Below, piece after piece: positions 23,582 to 32,620 of a stretch of 64,000 nt of DNA. Both the position numbers and the translations under genes were made by a program. How positions within the stretch are numbered: the first letter of the stretch is position 1; each line of letters begins with the position of its first letter. Source of the stretch: Sphingomonas panni (GTDB lineage: Bacteria; Pseudomonadota; Alphaproteobacteria; Sphingomonadales; Sphingomonadaceae); the NCBI RefSeq assembly GCF_022664435.1, contig NZ_JAKREU010000011.1:50425-114424 (forward strand), given 5' to 3'. The notes beneath the pieces are model-generated. The model saw only the letters and a list, made by a program, of their open reading frames with translations, was not told where the DNA came from and searched no databases.

Positions 23582-25387
23582 TCAAGCCGCCTCGTCCAGT
23601 TCCTCCATCCAGTCGCGAATCCGGGCCTGTACTGCCGCATGGTCCGACCGTGCCTGCTGGTAGTCGGCGAAGGTGCGTTCGGTCGTGTCCTGGCGACAGC
23701 GTTCGGCAGCGGCATTCTCCGCCCGGCGGCACGCCTGTTCGTCGACTAGGATCTGGATCACGCGCAGCAGGTCGGTCTTGGCCACGGTCGCATCGGTATC
23801 GCGTTGCCAGAAGCTGAAGGCGAGGTCGGTTTCTTTGTTCCGCCGCGCAATGTCCACCAGCTGCCGATCGGCGGCGATGGTGTCGGTCAGCAGGCTTTCG
23901 CTCAGGTCGTTGCGATAGATGGCAAGGTCAATCAGGTGGTTGCGCCACCGCTGCAACTGCTGGTTCTTGATCGGCAGCTGCGCGATCAGTTCGCAGTGGC
24001 GGGTCAGCACATCGACATGCTGCATCAGCCCCATCAGCACGGCGCGCTGGAACGCGAAGACGAGGTCGACGTCCTTGACCTCGGCAGCGGCCGCCATGTC
24101 GTTGGCGACGATGCGCAGGCGGCGGTCCTTCGCCCCGAACAGCGCGAAGAACTGGTCCTTGAAGGTGCGGAAATATTCGCGGCGAATACCCTCATGGGCG
24201 ATCGTGCCGGCGAGGCGCGCCAGTTCATGCTCGAACGCCGCACGCTCGTCCGGGCCTGCACCGGGCGGCAAAGTCGCCAGTTCGAGCCGCCACAGGAAAT
24301 CGGACAGTGATTCACGGCGGGCAAGCAAATCCTCGAACGCCTGCGGCCCCTCTGCGCGGACCAGATCGTCAGGGTCCATGCCATCGGGGATGGTGACGAT
24401 CGAAATGCTCTTGCCCGGCTGCAACAAGGGCAGGGCGCGCTCGGCCGCGCGCCGCGCCGCCTTGATCCCGGCAGCGTCACCGTCGAAACACAGGATCGGG
24501 CAATCGGCCATCCGCCACAGCCGCTCCAGCTGATGCTCGGTCAGCGCGGTGCCGAGTGGCGCCACGACCTCATCGAAGCCGGCCTGCGCCAGCGCGATGA
24601 CGTCCATATAGCCCTCGACCGCGATCACCCGCTTCGCCTTGCGCGCGGCGGCCTGTGCCCGGTCGATATTGTAGAGGGTGCGCCCCTTGTCGAACAGCGG
24701 CGTTTCGGGCGAGTTAAGATATTTAGGCTCGCCATCCCCCAGGATGCGCCCGCCGAACGCGATCGTCCGGCCGCGCGCATCGCGGATCGGGATCATCAGC
24801 CGGCCGCGGAACCGGTCATACGGTTCCTTGCCTTCGACCGAGATCAGCATCCCCGATTCGACCAGCATCGGGTCGCCATAGGATGCCAGCGCTGCCCTCA
24901 GCCGGCCGCGCGCGTCGGGCGCGAAGCCCATGCCGAACGCGCGCGCCGTCTCCGGCTTGATCCCGCGCTTCGTCAGCGCCTCGCGGGCGATGCCGCCCTC
25001 GTCGCCGAGCCGATCCACAAACCAGCTCTGCGCATCGGCCATCAGCTCATGCAGGCCCTTGGCCCGTTCCGCCTGACGCGCCGATCGCGCATCCTGCGCC
25101 GGCATCTCCATGCCCGCCGCCGCGACCAGTTCCTTCACCGCGTCGATGAAGGGCAGGCCGCGCTGGTCGGTCATCCAGCGGATCGCATCGCCATGCGCAC
25201 CGCAGCCGAAACAATGGTAGAAACCCTTGTCGTCATTGACCCAGAAGCTCGGCGTCTTCTCGGTATGGAACGGGCAGCACGCCTTATACTCGTTACCCGA
25301 GCGTTGGAGCTTTACCGACTTGCCGACCAGCGCCGACAGGGTCGTGCGGGTGCGCAACTCGTCCAGGAACTGGGGCGAAAGAGTCAT
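23582..25387 (-). CDS. dnaG: DNA primase DnaG
   Basis: 601 residues. It makes RNA primers at the replication fork. The CHC2 zinc finger uses Cys38, His41, Cys59 and Cys62. The polymerase core follows with RFRGRLMIPIRDARGRTIAFGG. The TOPRIM domain has the VEGYMDVIAL glutamate and FDGDAAGIKAA aspartates. The C-terminal helicase-interaction part is about residues 430-601. ATG 25387 opens with TLSPQFLDELRTRTTLSALVG, the family start. It lies between the YqeY-type gene and rpoD. Confidence 0.97.
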   Translation of the reverse strand: MTLSPQFLDELRTRTTLSALVGKSVKLQRSGNEYKACCPFHTEKTPSFWVNDDKGFYHCFGCGAHGDAIRWMTDQRGLPFIDAVKELVAAAGMEMPAQDARSARQAERAKGLHELMADAQSWFVDRLGDEGGIAREALTKRGIKPETARAFGMGFAPDARGRLRAALASYGDPMLVESGMLISVEGKEPYDRFRGRLMIPIRDARGRTIAFGGRILGDGEPKYLNSPETPLFDKGRTLYNIDRAQAAARKAKRVIAVEGYMDVIALAQAGFDEVVAPLGTALTEHQLERLWRMADCPILCFDGDAAGIKAARRAAERALPLLQPGKSISIVTIPDGMDPDDLVRAEGPQAFEDLLARRESLSDFLWRLELATLPPGAGPDERAAFEHELARLAGTIAHEGIRREYFRTFKDQFFALFGAKDRRLRIVANDMAAAAEVKDVDLVFAFQRAVLMGLMQHVDVLTRHCELIAQLPIKNQQLQRWRNHLIDLAIYRNDLSESLLTDTIAADRQLVDIARRNKETDLAFSFWQRDTDATVAKTDLLRVIQILVDEQACRRAENAAAERCRQDTTERTFADYQQARSDHAAVQARIRDWMEELDEAA

Positions 25388-25426
25388 GCGTCCATATGCC
25401 CCGAACGGAACGGGTACGGCAACCGC

Positions 25427-25879
25427 TTAACTCAGCGCCGCCTTCACCGCGGCGCTGGCCTTGCTCATGTCCAGTTCGCTGCCGTGACGCGACTTCAGTT
25501 CGGCCATGACGCGGCCCATGTCCTTCATGCCGGTCGCGCCCAGATCGGCCTTGATCGCCTCGATCGCCGCAGCGGTCTGTGCATCGTCCATCTGCGCGGG
25601 CAGGAAGCGTTCGATGACGGTCACTTCGCGCGCTTCGCTGGCGGCGAGTTCCGGGCGGTTGCCCTTTTCGTACATCTCGATCGATTCGCGGCGCTGCTTG
25701 ACCATTTTCTGCAGCACCTCGACCACAAGCGCGTCGTCGCTCTCGGGCGCCTTGCCGGTGCGCGCCTCGATGTCGCGGTTCTTGATCGCCGACTGGATCA
25801 GGCGGATGGTAGCGGTCGTTTCCCTGTCCCCGCCCTTCATGGCGGTGACGAGCGCGTCCTTGATGGTGTCGCGAATCAT
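25427..25879 (-). CDS. GatB/YqeY domain protein
   Basis: 150 residues, all helical. It opens with IRDTIKDALVTAMKGGDRE and contains RLIQSAIKNRDIEART and the C-terminal GKVMAELK-type motif (GRVMAELKSRHG). It is related to the tail domain of the amidotransferase GatB that contacts tRNA. The free-standing form often accompanies dnaG and rpoD; its function is unproven. It is divergent from carA and 39 bp upstream of dnaG on the same strand. Confidence 0.92.
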   Translation of the reverse strand: MIRDTIKDALVTAMKGGDRETTATIRLIQSAIKNRDIEARTGKAPESDDALVVEVLQKMVKQRRESIEMYEKGNRPELAASEAREVTVIERFLPAQMDDAQTAAAIEAIKADLGATGMKDMGRVMAELKSRHGSELDMSKASAAVKAALS

Positions 25880-26024
25880 GGCGGTTCCGATGTCGTTCGT
25901 TTGGATAAGCGATCAGCCTTAGCCGCATTCGTCATACGATCACAGGATTGACGCGACGCGGGGTTGGGACTAGCCGCCACCGCTTAGCGACATCATCAGC
26001 TTTACCCAGGAGTGCCCGCCCATC

Positions 26025-27218
26025 ATGGCCGACGCCAAGCCATTCGCCATGCCTGAAGGAGCCACCGGGGTCCTCGTCCTTGCCAATGGCGACGTGCTTT
26101 GGGGCCGTGGCTTCGGGGCAGAGGGCGCCGCGGTCGGGGAGGTGTGCTTCCACACCGCGATGACCGGTTATCAGGAGATCATGACCGATCCGTCCTTCGC
26201 CGGGCAGATCATCACCTTCACCTTCCCGCACATCGGCAATGTCGGCGCCAACGTCGACGACGTCGAGGCGAACGACCCGCACGCGCTGGGCATGATCGTC
26301 CGCGAGGACGTGACCGCGCCGTCGAACTTCCGCTCGAACGAGCATCTTGATGCCTGGATGGCACGGCACAACCGGATCGGGTTGGCCGGGATCGACACGC
26401 GTGCGCTGACCCGCCGCATCCGGCAGGGCGGCGCGCCGAACGGCGTCATCGCCCATTCGGCGAGCGGCGAGTTCGACATTCCGGCGCTGCTGGCACAGGC
26501 GCAGGCATGGCCGGGGCTGGAGGGCATGGACCTCGCCAAGACCGTGTCGTGCGCGACCCATTATGGCTGGGCCGGCGGGGCTTGGCATCTGGGCAAGGGC
26601 TATGACGACAGCACGCAGCCGGAAGGCGGCGAAGGTGTCGCGCAGAGCACGTCGCGTCCGCACGTCGTGGCGATCGATTATGGCAGCAAGCGCAATATCT
26701 TCCGCAACCTTGTTCACGCGGGTGCGGAAGTAACCGTGCTACCGGCCACCGCGACCTACGAAGAGGTGATGGCGGCGAACCCGGACGGCATCTTCCTGTC
26801 GAACGGGCCGGGCGATCCTGCCGCGACCGGTGAATATGCCGTGCCGGTGATCCGCCAGCTGCTCGACACCGGCAAGCCGCTGTTCGGCATCTGTCTGGGC
26901 CACCAGCTCCTAGGCCTCGCGCTGGGCGCGAAGACGACCAAGATGCACCAGGGCCATCGCGGCGCGAACCATCCGGTCAAGCGCCTGTCCGATGGCGCGG
27001 TCGAGATCACCAGCATGAATCACGGTTTCGCGGTCGAACGCGGCAGCCTGCCGGCGGGGGTGCGCGAAACGCATGTGTCGCTGTTCGATGGCTCGAACGC
27101 GGGCATCGAAGTTGACGGCGGTCGTGCGTTTTCCGTCCAGTACCACCCCGAGGCATCGCCCGGACCTCAGGACAGCTTCTATCTGTTCGAGCGGTTTGTG
27201 GAGATGATGCGGAAATGA
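26025..27218 (+). CDS. carA: Carbamoyl-phosphate synthase small subunit
   Basis: 397 residues. The glutaminase subunit of carbamoyl-phosphate synthase, feeding arginine and pyrimidine synthesis. The N-terminal domain includes HTAMTGYQEIMTDPSFAGQ. The class I amidotransferase domain has nucleophile Cys290 (FGICLGHQLLG) and the His/Glu pair in QYHPEASPGP near the C-terminus. AGGAG lies about 12 nt before ATG 26025. Its stop overlaps the next gene as ATGA (27215-27218), and that gene is not carB but an unrelated GIY-YIG-type gene. Confidence 0.97.
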   Translation: MADAKPFAMPEGATGVLVLANGDVLWGRGFGAEGAAVGEVCFHTAMTGYQEIMTDPSFAGQIITFTFPHIGNVGANVDDVEANDPHALGMIVREDVTAPSNFRSNEHLDAWMARHNRIGLAGIDTRALTRRIRQGGAPNGVIAHSASGEFDIPALLAQAQAWPGLEGMDLAKTVSCATHYGWAGGAWHLGKGYDDSTQPEGGEGVAQSTSRPHVVAIDYGSKRNIFRNLVHAGAEVTVLPATATYEEVMAANPDGIFLSNGPGDPAATGEYAVPVIRQLLDTGKPLFGICLGHQLLGLALGAKTTKMHQGHRGANHPVKRLSDGAVEITSMNHGFAVERGSLPAGVRETHVSLFDGSNAGIEVDGGRAFSVQYHPEASPGPQDSFYLFERFVEMMRK

Positions 27219-27565
27219 CCGCAGGGTATATTTACTGCTTCGTCCATGAAAATGCGCCTGATCGGGTGAAGGTAGGATTTTCCGGTCGCGATCCGAATGT
27301 TTGCCAAGCGAAGAACCGGGAATGTAGAGCCGCGAAATTGAACTCGGGCCTTCAGGTTTTCGGATTTGCTCCGTTGCAGAATGGCTTCGAGCCGCTTCAA
27401 CACGAACATGCGAAGGAAATAGACAAGGTTCTTCGTAGGCTTCTGAAGCCTTTTGCCTTGCCAGCTGAGGAGCGTGGTAAATTGACCGAGGTTTATCGAC
27501 TGCAGCCAAGTGAGGTTTTGAAATATCTCGAGCAGGCGCGGATGAAGGTAGAAGAAGAGAAATAA
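27215..27565 (+). CDS. GIY-YIG-type (T5orf172/Mug113-like) protein inside the car operon
   Basis: 116 residues. It begins AGYIYCFVHE (the GIY strand) and continues DRVKVGFSGRDP (the YIG-like strand). A helix with AKEIDKVLRRL may supply the acidic metal ligand, as in the compact T5orf172/Mug113 branch of GIY-YIG domains. Nuclease activity is not assured. Base composition is unlike its neighbours: two 60-nt blocks counted here are 50-52% GC, against 73% for a carA block. ATGA overlaps carA, and the TAATG junction overlaps carB by 1 bp, so it is translated inside the operon. It looks acquired. Confidence 0.8.
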   Translation: MTAGYIYCFVHENAPDRVKVGFSGRDPNVCQAKNRECRAAKLNSGLQVFGFAPLQNGFEPLQHEHAKEIDKVLRRLLKPFALPAEERGKLTEVYRLQPSEVLKYLEQARMKVEEEK

Positions 27566-30500
27566 TGCCCAAACGCACCGACATTTCGTCCATCCTCGTC
27601 ATCGGCGCGGGGCCGATCGTCATCGGCCAGGCTTGCGAGTTCGATTATTCGGGCGTGCAGGCGATCAAGGCGTTGAAGGAGGAAGGCTATCGCATCGTCC
27701 TCGTCAACTCCAACCCCGCCACGATCATGACCGACCCGGAGCTGGCCGACGCGACCTATGTCGAGCCGATCACGCCTGCGGTCGTCGCCAAGATCATCGA
27801 GAAGGAGCGCCCCGATGCGGTCCTGCCGACGATGGGCGGGCAGACCGCGCTGAACACCGCGCTGGCGCTCGCCAATGACGGTACGCTGGAAAAGTTCGGC
27901 GTGCAGATGATCGGCGCCGATGCCGAGGCGATCGACAAGGCCGAGGACCGTCAGAAGTTCAAGGTCGCGATGGAGAAGATCGGCCTCGAATCCGCGCGCA
28001 GCCACATCGCCCATACCGAGGCGGAGGCGCTGGCGGGGCTGGAGCATGTCGGACTGCCGGCAATCATCCGCCCGTCCTTCACGCTGGGCGGCACCGGCGG
28101 CGGCGTCGCGTACAACAAGGACGAATTCCTGCGCATCGTCCGCGAAGGGCTGGACGCGTCGCCGACCACCGAGGTGCTGATCGAGGAATCGCTGCTCGGG
28201 TGGAAGGAATATGAGATGGAGGTGGTCCGCGACCGTGCGGACAATGCCATCATCGTCTGTTCGATCGAGAATATCGACCCGATGGGCGTCCATACCGGGG
28301 ATTCGATCACCGTCGCCCCGGCGCTGACGCTGACCGACAAGGAATACCAGATCATGCGCAATGCATCGATCGCGGTCCTGCGGGAAATCGGTGTCGAAAC
28401 AGGGGGTTCTAACGTACAGTTCGCGGTCAATCCCAAGGACGGCCGCCTGATCGTCATCGAGATGAACCCGCGCGTGTCGCGGTCGTCGGCGCTGGCATCG
28501 AAAGCGACCGGCTTCCCGATCGCGAAGGTCGCGGCGAAGTTGGCGGTCGGCTATACGCTGGACGAAATCACCAACGACATCACCGGCGCGACGCCGGCAT
28601 CGTTCGAGCCGACGATCGACTATGTCGTCACCAAGATTCCGCGCTTCGCCTTCGAAAAGTTCAAGGGGTCGCAGGCGGTACTGTCGACCGCGATGAAGTC
28701 GGTCGGCGAAGTGATGGCGATCGGCCGCAACATCCATGAATCGATGCAGAAGGCGCTGCGCGGCCTCGAAACCGGGCTGTCGGGCTTCAACACCGTCGAA
28801 CGCCTCGCCGGTGCGCCGCGCGCGGAGATCGAGGCGGCGCTGGCCGTCGCGACCCCGGACCGGCTGCTGGTCGCGGCGCAGGCGCTGCGCGAAGGCTTCA
28901 CCGTCGCCGAAGTGCACGCCATCGCCAAGTACGATCCGTGGTTCCTCGAACGCATGGCGGAGATCGTCGCGGCGGAAACCGAAGTTTGCACCAACGGCCT
29001 GCCGCAGGATGCGGCGGGGATGCGCCGGCTGAAGGCGATGGGCTTTTCGGACAAGCGGCTGGCATGGCTGGCGCTGCAATCCGCCAATCTGCGCGGCATG
29101 GAGCGCGGTATCCAGCGTGGATCGGGGCTGATCCACGAAGTCGTCAAGATGATGACCGGCGGCGTGACCGAGGACGAGGTGCGCCAACATCGGCACAAGC
29201 TGGGCGTGCGGCCCGTCTTCAAGCGGATCGACACCTGCGCCGCCGAGTTCGAGGCGAAGACGCCGTACATGTATTCGACCTACGAAGCGCCGACTTTCGG
29301 CGAGCCGGAGGACGAGAGCCAGCCGTCGGACCGCAAGAAGATCGTCATTCTGGGCGGTGGTCCCAATCGGATCGGGCAGGGGATCGAGTTCGACTATTGC
29401 TGCTGCCATGCCTGCTTCGCGCTGAGCGATGCGGGTTATGAGACCATCATGGTCAACTGCAACCCGGAGACGGTCAGCACCGATTACGACACGTCGGACC
29501 GGCTGTATTTCGAACCGCTGACTGCCGAGGACGTGCTGGAAATCCTGCATGTCGAGGCGTCGAAGGGCGAGCTGGTCGGGGTGATCGTGCAGTTCGGCGG
29601 GCAGACGCCGCTGAACCTCGCGCGCGCGCTGGAAGCGGCCGGCATCCCGATCCTGGGCACGACGCCGGATTCGATCGACCTGGCCGAGGATCGCGAACGC
29701 TTCGCCGATCTGGTCACCTCGCTCGGCCTGCTCCAGCCGGCCAATGGCCTGGCGCGCAGCCGTGACGAGGCGGCGGTGATCGCGGAGCGGATCGGCTATC
29801 CGGTGCTGATGCGCCCCAGCTATGTGCTGGGCGGGCGGGCGATGGAGATCGTCGACTCGCTCCAGCAGCTCGACGATTATATCCAGACCGCGGTGCAGGT
29901 GTCGGGCGACAGCCCGGTGCTGATCGACCAGTATCTGCGCGATGCGATCGAGGTCGATGTCGATGCGATCGCCGATGGCGACGAGGTGGTCGTGGCCGGT
30001 GTCCTGCAGCATATCGAGGAGGCCGGCGTCCATTCGGGCGACAGCGCCTGTTCGATGCCGCCCTATTCGCTGTCGGCCGAGGTGATCGCCGAGATCGAAC
30101 GGCAGACGGTCGCGCTGGCCAAGGCGTTGAACGTCAAGGGGCTGATGAACATCCAGTTCGCGGTCAAGGACGGCAAGGTCTATCTGATCGAGGTCAATCC
30201 GCGCGCCAGCCGCACGGTGCCGTTCGTCGCCAAGGCGATCGGCACGCCGGTTGCCAAGATCGCGGCGCGGGTGATGGCGGGCGAGAAGCTGGCCACGCTG
30301 CCCGTGATCGACCGCAACATCGATCATGTCGCGGTAAAGGAAGCGGTATTCCCCTGGGGGCGCTTCCCCGGCGTCGATCCGGTGTTGTCGCCGGAAATGA
30401 AGTCGACCGGCGAAGTGATGGGAATCGATAGCGATTTCGCCACCGCCTTCGCCAAGGCGCAGATGGGTGCCAGCATCGTCCTGCCCAAGGGCGGCACGGT

Positions 30501-30897
30501 GTTCGTGTCGGTCAAGTCGGGGGACAAGCCGGTCATCCTGCCCGGCGTGAAGCTGCTGGTCGAATTGGGGTTCAAGATCGTCGCGACCAGCGGGACCGCG
30601 GATTACCTGGCCGAGAACGGCGTGCCGGTCGAACGGGTGAACAAGGTGGCGCAGGGGCGTCCGCATATCGTCGACAAGATTTTCGACGGCGATATCGCGA
30701 TGATCTTCAACACCACCGAAGGCTGGCAGTCGCTGAAGGATTCGGAATCGATCCGCGCCTCGGCCCAGTCGCAGAAGGTGCCGTATTTCACCACGGCCCC
30801 GGCGAGCGTCGCGGTGGCGCAGGCCATCCAGGCGCTGGGCGCCCGGTCCCTTGAAGTGCGCCCGCTCCAGTCCTATTATTCGCAATCGCACAACTGA
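27565..30897 (+). CDS. carB: Carbamoyl-phosphate synthase large subunit
   Basis: 1110 residues, slightly longer than the E. coli enzyme. There are two homologous ATP-grasp synthetase halves (about 1-400 and 560-940). The repeated nucleotide motifs are seen as IVIGAGPIVIGQACEFDYSG and IVILGGGPNRIGQGIEFDY. The C-terminal MGS-like allosteric domain includes SGDKPVILPGVKLLVELGFK. It uses ammonia from CarA, bicarbonate and two ATP. The start codon overlaps the stop of the GIY-YIG-type gene by 1 bp. Confidence 0.98.
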   Translation: MPKRTDISSILVIGAGPIVIGQACEFDYSGVQAIKALKEEGYRIVLVNSNPATIMTDPELADATYVEPITPAVVAKIIEKERPDAVLPTMGGQTALNTALALANDGTLEKFGVQMIGADAEAIDKAEDRQKFKVAMEKIGLESARSHIAHTEAEALAGLEHVGLPAIIRPSFTLGGTGGGVAYNKDEFLRIVREGLDASPTTEVLIEESLLGWKEYEMEVVRDRADNAIIVCSIENIDPMGVHTGDSITVAPALTLTDKEYQIMRNASIAVLREIGVETGGSNVQFAVNPKDGRLIVIEMNPRVSRSSALASKATGFPIAKVAAKLAVGYTLDEITNDITGATPASFEPTIDYVVTKIPRFAFEKFKGSQAVLSTAMKSVGEVMAIGRNIHESMQKALRGLETGLSGFNTVERLAGAPRAEIEAALAVATPDRLLVAAQALREGFTVAEVHAIAKYDPWFLERMAEIVAAETEVCTNGLPQDAAGMRRLKAMGFSDKRLAWLALQSANLRGMERGIQRGSGLIHEVVKMMTGGVTEDEVRQHRHKLGVRPVFKRIDTCAAEFEAKTPYMYSTYEAPTFGEPEDESQPSDRKKIVILGGGPNRIGQGIEFDYCCCHACFALSDAGYETIMVNCNPETVSTDYDTSDRLYFEPLTAEDVLEILHVEASKGELVGVIVQFGGQTPLNLARALEAAGIPILGTTPDSIDLAEDRERFADLVTSLGLLQPANGLARSRDEAAVIAERIGYPVLMRPSYVLGGRAMEIVDSLQQLDDYIQTAVQVSGDSPVLIDQYLRDAIEVDVDAIADGDEVVVAGVLQHIEEAGVHSGDSACSMPPYSLSAEVIAEIERQTVALAKALNVKGLMNIQFAVKDGKVYLIEVNPRASRTVPFVAKAIGTPVAKIAARVMAGEKLATLPVIDRNIDHVAVKEAVFPWGRFPGVDPVLSPEMKSTGEVMGIDSDFATAFAKAQMGASIVLPKGGTVFVSVKSGDKPVILPGVKLLVELGFKIVATSGTADYLAENGVPVERVNKVAQGRPHIVDKIFDGDIAMIFNTTEGWQSLKDSESIRASAQSQKVPYFTTAPASVAVAQAIQALGARSLEVRPLQSYYSQSHN

Positions 30898-30921
30898 TCC
30901 CCATCAGCGAAAAGTTGCGCG

Positions 30922-30947
30922 CGGACGGTCCTTGACGGGGCCGTCCG
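30922..30947 (+). terminator. Hairpin between carB and greA
   Basis: CGGACGG (30922-30928) pairs with CCGTCCG (30941-30947), and inner C/G pairs lengthen the stem. It is a GC-rich hairpin without a T-run, 25 bp after carB and 40 bp before greA. Confidence 0.5.
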
Positions 30948-30986
30948 TGTGGCGGGGGCAATGATAGAAAAAGGGACGCGCGCGCG

Positions 30987-31463
30987 ATGGCGACGGTCGA
31001 AAAGATGCCGATGTTGCAGGAGGGCTATGATCGCCTGACGGCGCACCTCAAGCAGCTGAAGGTGGAACGACCGCAGATCATCGACGCGATCGAGGAAGCC
31101 CGCGCGCATGGCGACCTGTCCGAAAACGCCGAATATCATGCGGCGAAGGAGCGGCAGGGCCAGATCGAGGCGTCGATCGCCGATATCGAGGACAAGCTGA
31201 GCCGCGCGCAGGTGATCGACCCGAAGGACCTGTCGGGCGACAAGGTGGTGTTCGGTGCGACCGTCACGCTGCTGGACGAGGACGACAAGGAAATCACCTA
31301 TCAGATCGTCGGCCAGACCGAGGCCGACGCGAAGTCGGGTCGCATCTCGTACAATTCGCCGATGGGCCGCGCGCTGATCGGGCGGAAGGTCGAGGACGAT
31401 GTCGAGGTGACGGTGCCGTCGGGCGACCGTTACTATCAGATCGCGAAGATCGAGTTCATCTGA
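30987..31463 (+). CDS. greA: Transcription elongation factor GreA
   Basis: 158 residues. It restarts backtracked RNA polymerase by stimulating transcript cleavage. The N-terminal antiparallel coiled coil (about 8-78) carries the tip acidic residues in ARAHGDLSENAEYHAAKERQ. The C-terminal FKBP-like domain ends with SPMGRALIGRKVEDDVEV. It lies after carB, a common alphaproteobacterial order, with the rhomboid gene 6 bp downstream. Confidence 0.97.
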   Translation: MATVEKMPMLQEGYDRLTAHLKQLKVERPQIIDAIEEARAHGDLSENAEYHAAKERQGQIEASIADIEDKLSRAQVIDPKDLSGDKVVFGATVTLLDEDDKEITYQIVGQTEADAKSGRISYNSPMGRALIGRKVEDDVEVTVPSGDRYYQIAKIEFI

Positions 31464-31469
31464 ACCGAT

Positions 31470-32132
31470 ATGGACGACCGGCGGCCGTCACCGGCGATCC
31501 TGACGATCGGCGGGCTGATCGCCGCCGTCAGCGCGTGGCTGATCCTCACGGGTGGCGTATGGAGCGCGGCCATCGCGGCGGGCTTCGTACCGCTGCGGAT
31601 GACCAGCAATATCGCATCGATCGAAGGGTTCGCGCCATTCGTGCCGGTATGGCTGACGCCGGTCACTGCCGCGTTCATCCATGACGGGTGGCTGCATCTC
31701 GGCGTCAACCTCATCAGCCTCGCGATCGTCGGTACGCCGATCCAGCGCGCCGTCGGGGTGCGGGGCGTGGTGGTGTTACTGTTAGTCGGTGCTTATGCGT
31801 CTATCGCGGCGCAGTGGCTGGCCGGGCCGACCTCTCCTGCGCCGATGATCGGGGCGAGCGGCGCGATCTCCGCGCTGATCGGGGCCTATGGGCTGTTGTT
31901 CGGTGGGGCGAGGGCCAAGCCGATCGGTCCGATCCCCGCGCATGTCGTTCATGCGATCTGGCTGGGTGTGTTCTGGACCGCCATGAATCTGTTCATCGGC
32001 TGGTCGACGGCCGGCAGCGAGATGCCGATTGCCGGTGCCGCGCATGTCGGCGGGTTTATTGCCGGCATGGTGCTGTTGCGGCCGTTGTTGCGGTGGCGCT
32101 GGGGCGGGCGGGCGAACCGGGCGCAGGACTAG
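31470..32132 (+). CDS. Rhomboid family intramembrane serine protease
   Basis: 220 residues with six or so membrane helices. The catalytic dyad is Ser130 in the GASGAISA motif and His192 in AAHVGGF. The HxxxN motif is present as His76 and Asn80 (HLGVN), which stabilises the oxyanion. It cleaves substrates within the inner membrane; the substrate is unknown. It starts 6 bp after greA and is probably co-transcribed. It is followed by an inverted repeat. Confidence 0.92.
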   Translation: MDDRRPSPAILTIGGLIAAVSAWLILTGGVWSAAIAAGFVPLRMTSNIASIEGFAPFVPVWLTPVTAAFIHDGWLHLGVNLISLAIVGTPIQRAVGVRGVVVLLLVGAYASIAAQWLAGPTSPAPMIGASGAISALIGAYGLLFGGARAKPIGPIPAHVVHAIWLGVFWTAMNLFIGWSTAGSEMPIAGAAHVGGFIAGMVLLRPLLRWRWGGRANRAQD

Positions 32133-32187
32133 GTCCGCGTAGTTTCCGCTCCTTGAACCCAGATCACCCCGTTTGGTTCGAGCGTAG

Positions 32188-32281
32188 GTTCGAGCCTGTC
32201 GAGAAGCGAAGTCGAGAAGGGGTTCCTCAACCAGCGCGTTCTCGACGGACGCTTCTCGACTTCGCTCGAAGCTGCTCGAAC
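32188..32281. repeat. Inverted repeat pair with GAAGTCGAGAAG core
   Basis: The left copy (32188-32219) and right copy (32252-32281) read as near reverse complements around the shared core GCGAAGTCGAGAAG. The element lies between convergent genes and may act as a terminator. It resembles a dispersed sphingomonad palindrome unrelated in sequence to the 30-bp units at 4417. Confidence 0.6.
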
Positions 32282-32307
32282 TGAACGGGAGGGGTAACGT
32301 CGGCGAC

Positions 32308-32529
32308 TTATGCCGCCGGCAGTTCCGGTTCTAGCAGGCGGTGCAGATGCACCACTACATATTTCATCTCGGCATCGTCGACGGTACGCTGGGCGGCGGC
32401 GCGCCATGCCTTTTCGGCGCTGGCATAGTCGCCGAAGATGCCGACGACGTCGATTGCGTTGAGGTCGGCGAAGTCGAGCGTGCGCGGATCGGTCACGCGG
32501 CCGCCGAAGACGAGGTGGAGTTTGCTCAT
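32308..32529 (-). CDS. DUF4170 family protein
   Basis: 73 residues. SKLHLVFGGRVTDPRTLDF, followed by DVVGIFGDYASAEKAWRAA and a C-terminal YVVVHLHRLLEPE, matches the small DUF4170 family of alphaproteobacteria. It is a soluble alpha/beta protein of unknown function. It is convergent with the rhomboid gene and downstream of the stress-type operon on the same strand, 91 bp from it. Confidence 0.85.
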   Translation of the reverse strand: MSKLHLVFGGRVTDPRTLDFADLNAIDVVGIFGDYASAEKAWRAAAQRTVDDAEMKYVVVHLHRLLEPELPAA

Positions 32530-32620
32530 GGTCGTTCCCGCAGTGCAAAAAAGAATACGCCCCGTCGCATAGCGGACGGAGCGTACCCTTCAACCCATAA
32601 GTTGGCAGCGCGCGGGCGGA

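Noticed and set aside
25947..25976. carA promoter with TTGACG and a -10-like TAGCCG
   Set aside because: The -10 match is too weak to list as a feature, although the spacing is near 17 bp.
27493..30891. Very long open frame on the minus strand opposite carB
   Set aside because: It is an antisense shadow of carB caused by GC-rich codon bias; the protein is low-complexity (Arg/His/Asp) and no ribosome site or family is seen.
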